A stretch of 6,697 nucleotides of DNA from Candidatus Krumholzibacteriia bacterium (GTDB lineage Bacteria > Krumholzibacteriota > Krumholzibacteriia > LZORAL124-64-63), in NCBI GenBank assembly GCA_030643455.1, contig DAOWLV010000182.1, positions 1-6,697 on the forward strand, given 5' to 3'. Shown in pieces: positions 1 to 6,236 of the stretch. The position numbers were made by a program, and so were the translations under genes. The notes under the pieces were generated by a model, which had not been told where the DNA came from, did no database searches, and saw only the letters and a program-made list of their open reading frames with translations. The number at the start of each line of letters is the position of its first letter. Within the stretch, counting starts at the first letter, position 1.

Positions 1-819
1 GGTCTGGTCACCACCGAGGCCATCAAGGTGGGCGAATCGATCTCGCCCTGGGTCCAGGACAAACTCGACAATCCCGACGAGGTGGTGGTCTGGCTGCAGG
101 GACTGCCCTACTACGACAAGATCGCCGCCTACGAGGACGATATCCTGACCCGCGCCGGCCAGATGGTAGGCGTGCTCAGCAAATTCCTGATCAACAACCT
201 GTCCCACGCCACCACCGGGACGGTCCAGTTCCTGTTCATGCTGATGATCATGCTCTACAGCATGTATTTTTTCCTCATGGACGGGGACAAGCTCATCGAT
301 CTCATCCTGTATTACCTGCCCCTGGAAGACAAGGAAGAGCGGCGGTTGCTGGATAAATTCAGCTCCGTCACCCGGGCCACCCTCAAGGGGACCGCCGTGA
401 TCGGCATCCTGCAGGGCGGTCTGGCGGGGCTGGCCTTCGCCGTGGTCGGCATACCCAGCGCGGTGTTCTGGGGCACATTGATGGTCGTTCTTTCCATCAT
501 TCCGGGCATCGGCACGGCATTGATCTGGGTGCCGGCCGTGGTGATCCTGATCGCGGGCGGAAGCCTGGCCAAGGGCATCGGCCTGGCCCTCTTCTGCGGG
601 CTGATAGTCGGCAGCATCGACAACGTGGTGCGGCCCCGCCTGGTGGGCAAGGACACCCAGATGCCCGATCTGCTGATCCTGCTGGGAACCATGGGCGGAA
701 TCATGATGTTCGGGGTGCTTGGCCTGATCCTGGGCCCGATCGTGGCGGCCCTGTTCGTCACGATCTGGGAAATCTACGGTGTGGTGTTCAAGGATGTGCT
801 GCCACCGGGCCGTGAATAA
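1..819 (+). CDS. AI-2E/PerM-family membrane permease, C-terminal part (5' end outside the window)
   Basis: The reading frame is open from base 1 and stops at TAA 817-819, so the true start lies upstream; the GTG at 28 is only an internal codon. About 272 residues are visible. They show a soluble, mixed-charge stretch (codons 10-70), then hydrophobic segments near codons 75-94, 131-150, 153-171, 172-187, 192-206 and 222-259. Two family hallmarks are present: 'SIIPGIGTALIWVPA' (codons 165-179), and 'RPRLVG' (211-216) followed by a long Gly-rich double helix ending 'GLILGP' (241-246). These match the AI-2E transporter family (PF01594: TqsA, YdiK, PerM), whose members are about 350 residues with roughly eight helices; the first one or two helices would be off the left edge. 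Known members export autoinducer-2 or exchange Na+ for H+, but most have no known substrate, so none is assigned. No terminator hairpin follows the stop. The next gene starts 154 bases on and looks unrelated. Confidence 0.93.
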   Translation, partial: GLVTTEAIKVGESISPWVQDKLDNPDEVVVWLQGLPYYDKIAAYEDDILTRAGQMVGVLSKFLINNLSHATTGTVQFLFMLMIMLYSMYFFLMDGDKLIDLILYYLPLEDKEERRLLDKFSSVTRATLKGTAVIGILQGGLAGLAFAVVGIPSAVFWGTLMVVLSIIPGIGTALIWVPAVVILIAGGSLAKGIGLALFCGLIVGSIDNVVRPRLVGKDTQMPDLLILLGTMGGIMMFGVLGLILGPIVAALFVTIWEIYGVVFKDVLPPGRE

Positions 820-836
820 CGCCATAACCCGTTAAC

Positions 837-900
837 ATCACTCTTAATTAGACCATCATGGGGTTTGCTCTTTCAGGGCCGTCACCTTAATTTCATCATT
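837..900 (+). promoter_or_regulatory. AT-rich island, candidate promoter for the secreted-protein gene
   Basis: The 154-base gap between the permease stop and the secreted-protein start is clearly richer in A and T around 837-900 than the coding DNA on either side. It contains 'TTTG' at 864-867 and 'TAATTT' at 888-893, 20 bases apart. This loosely resembles the Bacteroidetes-type pair (TTTG near -33, TAnnTTTG near -7), though the last two bases of the second box do not match. Read as a sigma-70 promoter, TTGCTC (865-870) and TAATTT (888-893) are spaced by 17 but each matches only 3 of 6 bases. Base composition supports a promoter here; the exact boxes are a guess. Confidence 0.25.
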
Positions 901-973
901 GAATCGCAACCCCCGACTCGCGACGATTTCATCGCCCGGATCTCCTCGATTCAGGGTCCAAACGAAAGTCCAT

Positions 974-3760
974 ATGGTCATCTCGATGCGCCGCGAGGGG
1001 TTTCTCCCAAGTCGTCCATCTTTTTTTTGGCGCCTGCTGGTTTTTGGGGTCCTGATTTTCGGGCCGTGGGCCCAACCGTCAGCCCGAGCGGAACATTCGG
1101 TTGATTATCAGGATGAACCGGCCGACAGGCCCGACGGCATCCATATCCTGGACGGTTCCTATGTTCTGGACATGGGGCAATTTCACGTCAACATCACCAA
1201 CCACGGACTGATCGGTTCCCAGTACACCGCCGCGCTGCCCTTCAGCCATTCCCCCTCGGGCGAATGGCCGGGAGGGTCGGGTCACGAGTACCTGTGGGGA
1301 GCCGGTCTGTGGATCGGGGCCCTTGTCCTCGGGGAACCCGGAGTCACGACGGGGCAACCGGAGCGGGAAATACGTCCGGACAGTCATCTGATCGACACGA
1401 TCTACGAAGCCCGGGCCGCCAAGGTCATCCGACCCTTTCCCATGGACGTGGCCACCGGATGGAGGCTACCCGACTCCCGTGCCGACGACGACCAGGACGA
1501 TTCGATAGACGAGGACATCCTCAACGGTCGGGACGACGACCATGACGGCCAGGTGGACGAGGATTTCGGCCAGATCGGCGATCAGATGTTCACCTGCACC
1601 ATGCATGACGACATTCCCCTGGTCCGGGAATTGTATCCCGGCCATCTCCCCCTGGGCGTGACCGTGGTGCAGAACGCCGCGACCTGGTCCAGCCGGGAAT
1701 ACGAGGACATCGTCGCCCTGGATTTCGAGGTCACCAACACGGGCTACCAGACCCTCCAGGATGTCTATCTCGGTTTTTATGTCGACTGCGACATCCAGCG
1801 TCGGGGCAGTGGAAGTTCCGAACCCGACGATCTGGCCGGAATGTGGAGTGGGGCCGTCAGGGGAAGCGATCGAGCTTTCCACCGGGTCGAGGTGGCCTGG
1901 ATGCGGGATTTCGCAACCAGCGATCCCTTGCCCGGCTGGATCGGCACGGTCCTGCTGGACCATGATACCGACTTCAGCGAATTGAGGGCGCCACACAAGG
2001 TTTCGGTACGTTCCTTCCAGATTTTTGCCACCAATGCCCGGGTGATCCAGGACGGCGAGCCCCAGTCGGACCAGGATCGTTATTACCTCATGGCCCGCGA
2101 TCAGCACGATCCCGACCGTCGGCTCGATCAACCCGGGGATTTGAAGTACATGATCTCCAGCGGACCCTTCGGCCACGTCCCGCCGGGCCGGAAGCTGAAC
2201 TACCGGTTGGCCATGGTCATGGGCAACGACCAGTCGGATATGCTGGCCAACGCCCTGAAAGCCATCCAGATCGCCAAGGGACGCTATTTCGACCTGGACA
2301 ACAACTCGAGCACCGGATCCAACAGGTTCGAGACCAAGGTCTGCATGGGCGACCTGCCCCGCTACCATGGCGGCGGGGAACCGCTGTTCCGTTACCGGGC
2401 CTACTTCATGGATGAATCGTGTGTCGGACCCGATCCCGTCTTCGGCTACGAACTGATCTCGAAGGAGGCCATGTTCACTGATACCGACGGTCGCAGTTGC
2501 ATTTATGTCAATGCGGACAACTGCGAAGAGTGCTATCGCGCCATGGGTCGTGAATGCACTGTTGAGAATGGTCTCTTCTGGAATTTCCTGAGTTGGTTTT
2601 CCCCGCGGCGTAGTCCCATGTTCTACACCGGCATCTACGGCCGGGAAACACAGGTGCCCTGGATCAGTTCGGGGGAGGTGCCCCCAATGCCTCCCAACAT
2701 GAGGCTGGTGCCTGGCCACCACCAGGTGGAGATCTTCTGGGATGATGTCAGCGAACACGATCCTGATTATCTGCGGAACGTGATCGACTTCGAGTCGTAC
2801 CGGATCTGGCGGGTTGCCAACTGGACCCGCCCCCCCGGCACGGACCCCGATGGCGGACCTACTTCGGACCAATGGGCCCTGATCGAGGAATTCGACCTCG
2901 CCAACTTCACTCCGCCGGGCGCGGGGGATTCACAGAACCGCCTGCCACTGGGGCGCAACACGGGTCTGGAGCCCGCGGCCTATGTCCCGACGAGCCTGGA
3001 CGACCCCACCTTCGAGGGCCTGGCGGAGGTCATGCAGGAATTCATCGACGACGACCCCACCGGACAATATGTCACCATGCCGCCTCTTCGCGATTCCCGG
3101 GGGGCGGTCATTCCAGGACGCGAATCCTTCATGCCCTGGGAGGCCTGGCCCACCGTTCTGGACACCTTTTTTGCGGTGACCCCGCGCCAGGAAGCTCCGG
3201 GCGTGGTCGGCAAGAGGGCAACCGCGTATTACCACTATCTGGACACCGAGGTGCACGACGGATTTCGGACCTTTTTTGCGGTGGTGGCCTCCGATCACCA
3301 CCTGGTCTGGGACAGGGATGCCGAAATCTGGGTTCCAGCGGGTTACGGCATCCAATCCGAACCCGGCAACAACTTCCAGATGACCATCCCGGCTCCGGTG
3401 CCCCAGACCGCCGAGATGCGGGAAAAGGTGGGCGCCAACATCTACGTCTTCCCCAATCCGGCCACCCGCGAGGCCCTGGCCGAATTCCAGAAGCAACCGG
3501 CCTCTTTGAACGACCCCACCGGCGAACGCGTCATGTTCACCAATCTGCCCGCGGCTTTGAACACCATCAGTATTTTCACCGCCAGCGGCGACCTGGTGGA
3601 AAAGGTCTACCATGACGGCCTGAGCAACGGCGGCAGCGTCTCCTGGAATCTCATTTCACGTAACGGACAGGAAGTCGTCAGCGGAATCTATCTCTACATA
3701 GTGCAGTCGGACGACAGCCGGTTCGAGGATTTCCAGGGGCGGTTCGTGATCATCAGGTGA
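974..3760 (+). CDS. Large secreted protein with Asp-rich Ca-type loops, Fn3-like segment and FlgD/T9SS-like C-terminal domain; function unknown
   Basis: This is a 928-residue protein, numbered here from ATG 974. The frame is open back to a TTG at 899, but that start would put 41 residues ahead of the hydrophobic core. ATG 974 (or ATG 986) gives a normal signal peptide: basic n-region, core near residues 17-32, and 'ARA' cleavage site after about residue 39. Neither start has a strong Shine-Dalgarno; 'GAAAG' at 964-968 is the best for 974. The mature protein has a beta-rich N-terminal region, two acidic loops at 171-181 and 187-197 ('DDDHDGQVDED' type), a four-cysteine cluster at 509-528, and a Fn3-like segment (about 572-645, 'WDD' then 'FESYRIWR'). 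The C-terminal domain (about 821-928) has 'VFPNP', 'SIFTASGDLVEKV', 'SGIYLYIV' and a final 'FVIIR'. Such domains occur at the ends of exported FCB-group proteins and resemble type IX secretion sorting domains or FlgD-like Ig folds. I see no catalytic motif. Surface attachment or a structural role is inference. Confidence 0.85.
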   Translation: MVISMRREGFLPSRPSFFWRLLVFGVLIFGPWAQPSARAEHSVDYQDEPADRPDGIHILDGSYVLDMGQFHVNITNHGLIGSQYTAALPFSHSPSGEWPGGSGHEYLWGAGLWIGALVLGEPGVTTGQPEREIRPDSHLIDTIYEARAAKVIRPFPMDVATGWRLPDSRADDDQDDSIDEDILNGRDDDHDGQVDEDFGQIGDQMFTCTMHDDIPLVRELYPGHLPLGVTVVQNAATWSSREYEDIVALDFEVTNTGYQTLQDVYLGFYVDCDIQRRGSGSSEPDDLAGMWSGAVRGSDRAFHRVEVAWMRDFATSDPLPGWIGTVLLDHDTDFSELRAPHKVSVRSFQIFATNARVIQDGEPQSDQDRYYLMARDQHDPDRRLDQPGDLKYMISSGPFGHVPPGRKLNYRLAMVMGNDQSDMLANALKAIQIAKGRYFDLDNNSSTGSNRFETKVCMGDLPRYHGGGEPLFRYRAYFMDESCVGPDPVFGYELISKEAMFTDTDGRSCIYVNADNCEECYRAMGRECTVENGLFWNFLSWFSPRRSPMFYTGIYGRETQVPWISSGEVPPMPPNMRLVPGHHQVEIFWDDVSEHDPDYLRNVIDFESYRIWRVANWTRPPGTDPDGGPTSDQWALIEEFDLANFTPPGAGDSQNRLPLGRNTGLEPAAYVPTSLDDPTFEGLAEVMQEFIDDDPTGQYVTMPPLRDSRGAVIPGRESFMPWEAWPTVLDTFFAVTPRQEAPGVVGKRATAYYHYLDTEVHDGFRTFFAVVASDHHLVWDRDAEIWVPAGYGIQSEPGNNFQMTIPAPVPQTAEMREKVGANIYVFPNPATREALAEFQKQPASLNDPTGERVMFTNLPAALNTISIFTASGDLVEKVYHDGLSNGGSVSWNLISRNGQEVVSGIYLYIVQSDDSRFEDFQGRFVIIR
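1484..1564 (+). other. Tandem Asp-rich calcium-binding-type loops inside the secreted protein
   Basis: These bases encode residues 171-197 (numbered from ATG 974). Two acidic units, 'DDDQDDSIDED' and 'DDDHDGQVDED', start 16 residues apart and are joined by 'ILNGR'. The second has the DxDxDG pattern of dockerin, EF-hand-like and thrombospondin type 3 loops, which bind Ca2+. The first has Asp in place of the Gly. Loops of this kind are common in exported FCB-group proteins. Calcium binding here is inferred from the motif. Confidence 0.6.
3164..3283 (+). repeat. 15-base perfect direct repeat in frame within the secreted-protein gene
   Basis: ACCTTTTTTGCGGTG occurs at 3164-3178 and again at 3269-3283. 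The copies start 105 bases (35 codons) apart and are in the same frame, both encoding 'TFFAV' (residues 731-735 and 766-770 from ATG 974). They probably mark equivalent beta strands, either in a duplicated fold or by convergence. The surrounding residues do not obviously align. Recombination between them would delete 35 codons without a frameshift. Confidence 0.6.
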
Positions 3761-3787
3761 CGGTGGGCCGGCGGCCGTGGGGCGGCG

Positions 3788-5239
3788 TCAGGACGTACCA
3801 TCCTTGCGGCCGACCCGGGCGACCTTGATGAGGTTGGTCGTGCCTTCGACGTGGAAGGGCAGTCCCGCGGTGATCACCACCGCGTCTCCCTTCTTCACGT
3901 ACCCGCCCTTGACCGCACCGATGATGGCCATTCGCTCCAGCGCTTCCCCGCTGTCCACCATGGGGGTGACCAGGGGTATGGCTCCGAAGACCAGGGCCAT
4001 TTCCAGGGCGGTCTTGGAGTCCGGGGTCATGGCCAGCAGGGTCTGCCGGGGCCGGTGGCGGGCGACCAGGCGGGTCGTGCTGCCGCTCTTGGTGCAGGTG
4101 ATGATGGCGGCGGCGCCGATGTCGAAAGCCACCTCCACCGCTGAATGTGCCACCGCCGCCTCGAAGCTCAGGGTGTGGTCCAGCTTGAATTTTTCGGTCC
4201 AGCCCTCGAAGTCGAAATCCTTTTCCGTGTCGGCGGCCACGCGGGACATGACCTCCACCGCCTCGACCGGAAACGCTCCGACGGCCGTCTCTTCGGAAAG
4301 CATGATCGCGTCGGTACCGTCGAGGATGGCGTTGGCCACGTCGGTCACCTCGGCCCGGGTGGGCCGGGGGTTCTCCACCATGGACCGCAGCATCTGGGTG
4401 GCCGTGATCACGGGTTTGGCCGCGGCGTTGGTCCGGGCGATGATCATCTTCTGGGCCCGGGGCACCTGTTCCAGGGGAATCTCCACCCCCAGATCACCGC
4501 GGGCGACCATGATCCCGCCGGCGGCGGCAATGATCTCGTCGATATGGTCCAGGGCCTCGAACTTCTCGATCTTGGCGATCACCGGCGTATCCTTGCCGGC
4601 GGTGCGGATGATCGCCTTGGCCGTCTCGATGTCCGCGGCGTTGCGCACGAATGACAGGGCGACGAAGTCCACGTCCTGGGCCAGTCCGAACTTCAGGTCC
4701 GAAAGGTCCTTCCCGGACAGGATGGGTGCGTCGATGGTCCTGGTGGGCAGATTGATGCCCTTGTGCGACCCCAACTCTCCCCCGGTGATCACCCGGCAGT
4801 TCACGTCGGTCTCGTTCGTGGATTCCACGACCAGTTCCATCAGCCCGTCGGCCAGTAGCAGTGCGTCGCCGGCCTGGACGGTGCGGGGCAGATCGGGGTA
4901 GGTCAGACCCACCTCGGAGGCGTCGCCCGGCACATCGCGGTTGGTCAACCGGAAGGCGGCGCCTTCCACCAGTGTGATCGATCCTGCGGCCACCGCTCCG
5001 GTTCGGATCTTGGGCCCGGCCAGATCCTGCAGGATGGCCACGGGCTTATCGAGGCGGGCTGAAATTTTGCGGATATCCCGGATCAGGACCGCGTGCTCCT
5101 CCTGTGTCCCGTGGGAAAAATTCAGCCGGCAGACGTTCATGCCCGCGGTCATCAGCCGCTCCAGGATTTCCGGATCACGACTGGCCGGCCCGATGGTGCA
5201 GATGATCTTGGTCTTTATGGCAATCTTCGTCTTGACCAT
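3788..5239 (-). CDS. pyk: Pyruvate kinase
   Basis: This 483-residue enzyme makes pyruvate and ATP from phosphoenolpyruvate and ADP in the cytoplasm, as the last step of glycolysis. The start is ATG at 5239, not the in-frame TTG at 5254, because a GAGG Shine-Dalgarno sits 9 bases upstream. Motifs run in family order: 'KTKIICTIGPAS' (9-20), R38 with 'NFSHG' (40-44), 'DLAGPKIRTG' (72-81), and a B domain to about 170. Catalytic 'KIE' follows (K223, metal ligand E225), then 'MVARGDLGVE' (metal ligand D249), 'TATQML' (T281) and 'RPTRAEVTDVANAILDGTDA'. The regulatory C domain (about 345-483) carries 'TKSGSTTR' and ends with 'GTTNLIKV'. Length is typical (about 470-480), with no extra C-terminal phosphohistidine domain. 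L73 and K77 take the place of the Thr/Glu pair found in K+-dependent enzymes. It is the second gene of an operon behind the short-chain dehydrogenase and converges on the secreted-protein gene, with 27 bases between the two stops. Confidence 0.98.
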   Translation of the reverse strand: MVKTKIAIKTKIICTIGPASRDPEILERLMTAGMNVCRLNFSHGTQEEHAVLIRDIRKISARLDKPVAILQDLAGPKIRTGAVAAGSITLVEGAAFRLTNRDVPGDASEVGLTYPDLPRTVQAGDALLLADGLMELVVESTNETDVNCRVITGGELGSHKGINLPTRTIDAPILSGKDLSDLKFGLAQDVDFVALSFVRNAADIETAKAIIRTAGKDTPVIAKIEKFEALDHIDEIIAAAGGIMVARGDLGVEIPLEQVPRAQKMIIARTNAAAKPVITATQMLRSMVENPRPTRAEVTDVANAILDGTDAIMLSEETAVGAFPVEAVEVMSRVAADTEKDFDFEGWTEKFKLDHTLSFEAAVAHSAVEVAFDIGAAAIITCTKSGSTTRLVARHRPRQTLLAMTPDSKTALEMALVFGAIPLVTPMVDSGEALERMAIIGAVKGGYVKKGDAVVITAGLPFHVEGTTNLIKVARVGRKDGTS

Positions 5240-5248
5240 GTCAGGCAA

Positions 5249-5252
5249 CCTC
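5249..5252 (-). promoter_or_regulatory. Shine-Dalgarno of pyk overlapping the upstream stop codon
   Basis: On the minus strand the TGA stop of the dehydrogenase (5253-5251) runs directly into GAGG (5252-5249), which lies 9 bases before the pyk ATG at 5239. This decides the pyk start and rules out the TTG at 5254, which lies upstream of the site. Ribosomes finishing the dehydrogenase stop on top of the pyk binding site, so translational coupling is plausible. Confidence 0.7.
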
Positions 5253-6084
5253 AATCGAGAAAGAAATCATTGATCAGCGGAGTGCCGGGTTTGACCGCAT
5301 ATTTGTCGAATTCCGTTTCGCCTTCTTCGGCCAGGACCTCTTCGTCGATCAGGAATCCACCCGTGCAGGTCCGGCTGTCGCGGGTCAGGATCGCCCAGGC
5401 CGCGTCGCTCACGATGGCGGGCTGGCGGCTGGCGTTGATCATCTTTTCCCCGCCCAGCAGATTACGCACCGCCGCTGTGGCGATGGCCGTTTTCGGCCAC
5501 AGGGCATTGAAGGCCACCCCCTGTGTGGCGAACTCGGCGGACATGCCCAGGACCCACACGCTCATGGCGTACTTGGACAGCGTGTAGGCCGCGTGGCCGG
5601 CGAACCACCTGGTCTTCATGTTCAGGGGCGGGCTGATGTTCAGCACGTGGGGATTGTCCGCTTTCAGCAGGTGGGGCATGGCCAGCTGGGTCACCACGAA
5701 ACTGCCGCGTGCGCTGATGTCCTGCATGCGGTCGTACATCTTCATGGTCGTTTCCTGCAGGCCGGACAGGCCGAGCGCACTGGCGTTGTTGACCACGATG
5801 TCCAGGCCGCCGAATTCCGCCACGCCTTTTGATATGGCCTCGGCCACCTGATCCTCGAAGCGGATGTCGGTCTTGACGGCCAGGGCCCTGCCACCCTCCT
5901 TTTCGATTTCCTCGGCGGCGGTGAAAATGGTGCCGGCCAGCTTGGCATGGGTCGTGGTGGTCTTGGCTGCGATGATGATGTTGGCCCCGTCACGAGCCGC
6001 CCGCAGGGCGATGGCCTTGCCGATGCCCCGGCTGGCGCCGGTGATGAAGATGGTCTTGCCCTTGAGGGTTCTGTCCTGGGCCAT
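5251..6084 (-). CDS. HSDL2-like short-chain dehydrogenase/reductase
   Basis: This is a 277-residue cytoplasmic Rossmann-fold oxidoreductase. The cofactor loop is 'TGASRGIG' (15-22), where Arg19 favours NADP(H). 'NNAS' is at 99-102, the catalytic serine in 'NISPPLN' (S151), and 'YxxxK' at Y167/K171. The stretches 'AAKTTT' (39-44), 'GTIFTAAEEIE' (51-61), 'ISPPLN', 'YTLSKYAMS', 'ALWPKTAIATAA' and the 'FLIDEEVL' tail are the signature of the HSDL2 / citronellol dehydrogenase (AtuB-like) branch. Animal HSDL2 adds a C-terminal SCP2 lipid-binding domain; this protein ends at 'DFFLD' without it, as bacterial members commonly do. The tetrad position normally held by Asn ('NxRG') is Ser124 here. The substrate is unknown; hydroxyacyl or terpenoid alcohols are family-based guesses. 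The start is ATG 6084, with AAGGA at 6098-6094 nine bases upstream. It is the first gene of the operon with pyk, 11 bases apart. Confidence 0.93.
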   Translation of the reverse strand: MAQDRTLKGKTIFITGASRGIGKAIALRAARDGANIIIAAKTTTTHAKLAGTIFTAAEEIEKEGGRALAVKTDIRFEDQVAEAISKGVAEFGGLDIVVNNASALGLSGLQETTMKMYDRMQDISARGSFVVTQLAMPHLLKADNPHVLNISPPLNMKTRWFAGHAAYTLSKYAMSVWVLGMSAEFATQGVAFNALWPKTAIATAAVRNLLGGEKMINASRQPAIVSDAAWAILTRDSRTCTGGFLIDEEVLAEEGETEFDKYAVKPGTPLINDFFLD

Positions 6085-6093
6085 GGCCCCGTG

Positions 6094-6098
6094 TCCTT
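6094..6098 (-). promoter_or_regulatory. Shine-Dalgarno of the short-chain dehydrogenase
   Basis: On the minus strand AAGGA ends 9 bases before ATG 6084. It fixes the start, and the encoded protein then begins at the normal point for the family, seven residues before the first beta strand ('GKTIFITG'). Confidence 0.6.
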
Positions 6099-6135
6099 CC
6101 GATGTGATGGTAGAGGCTGCGAATTCCTTCCTTCA

Positions 6136-6164
6136 GTAAGACGCACTCCGGGCCCCGGTGTCAA
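6136..6164 (-). promoter_or_regulatory. Candidate sigma-70 promoter for the dehydrogenase-pyk operon
   Basis: Read on the minus strand, a perfect TTGACA (6164-6159) is followed by 17 bases and then TCTTAC (6141-6136), which matches the -10 consensus at only 3 of 6 positions. Transcription would begin near 6128, giving a leader of about 45 bases before ATG 6084. The spacer holds a near-perfect palindrome (plus strand 6148-6158), which could be an operator or simply GC-rich chance. The weak -10 box limits confidence. Confidence 0.4.
6148..6158. repeat. Short GC palindrome in the divergent intergenic region, similar to one at 6674-6683
   Basis: CCGGGCCCCGG (two 5-base arms around a central C) lies between the candidate -35 and -10 boxes of the dehydrogenase promoter. 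A perfect 10-base palindrome, CCGGGCCCGG, stands at 6674-6683 just past the last gene. Both are followed by TG on the plus strand. In DNA this rich in G and C, palindromes of this length can occur by chance. Confidence 0.3.
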
Positions 6165-6226
6165 GAGGCGCTCCGTCCGAAGATCGGCTATTCTGGGTTT
6201 ACCTGATCGAACGGGGATCCTCACGT

Positions 6227-6231
6227 GGAGG
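6227..6231 (+). promoter_or_regulatory. Shine-Dalgarno that sets the start of the small membrane protein
   Basis: GGAGG lies 5 bases before ATG 6237. It overlaps the alternative in-frame GTG (6225-6227), which therefore cannot use it, so ATG 6237 is the start. Confidence 0.75.
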
Positions 6232-6236
6232 CAATC

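Noticed and set aside
899..973. Upstream TTG start (899) for the secreted protein
   Set aside because: It would add 25 residues ahead of a normal signal peptide, and no Shine-Dalgarno precedes it.
1466..2872. A 468-codon open frame on the minus strand inside the secreted-protein gene
   Set aside because: It is fully antisense to a gene with a signal peptide and recognisable domains. Its translation has no family motif, and long antisense frames are common in GC-rich DNA.
2930..3613. Open frames on both strands overlapping the 3' half of the secreted-protein gene
   Set aside because: Translations are low-complexity, rich in Gly, Arg and Pro, and show no domain. They are shadows of the coding frame that ends in the FVIIR domain.
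3761..3787. Possible two-way terminator between the convergent genes
   Set aside because: Only 27 bases separate the stops. The GGCC-rich bases can form a tiny stem at best, and there is no T-run on either strand.
3777..4901. A 374-codon plus-strand frame across the pyruvate kinase gene
   Set aside because: It is antisense to an unambiguous pyruvate kinase, and its Ser/Ala/Arg-rich translation matches no family.
5240..5254. TTG start (5254) for pyruvate kinase
   Set aside because: It overlaps the dehydrogenase stop and lies upstream of the GAGG site. The ATG at 5239 has the correct spacing and gives the usual N-terminus.
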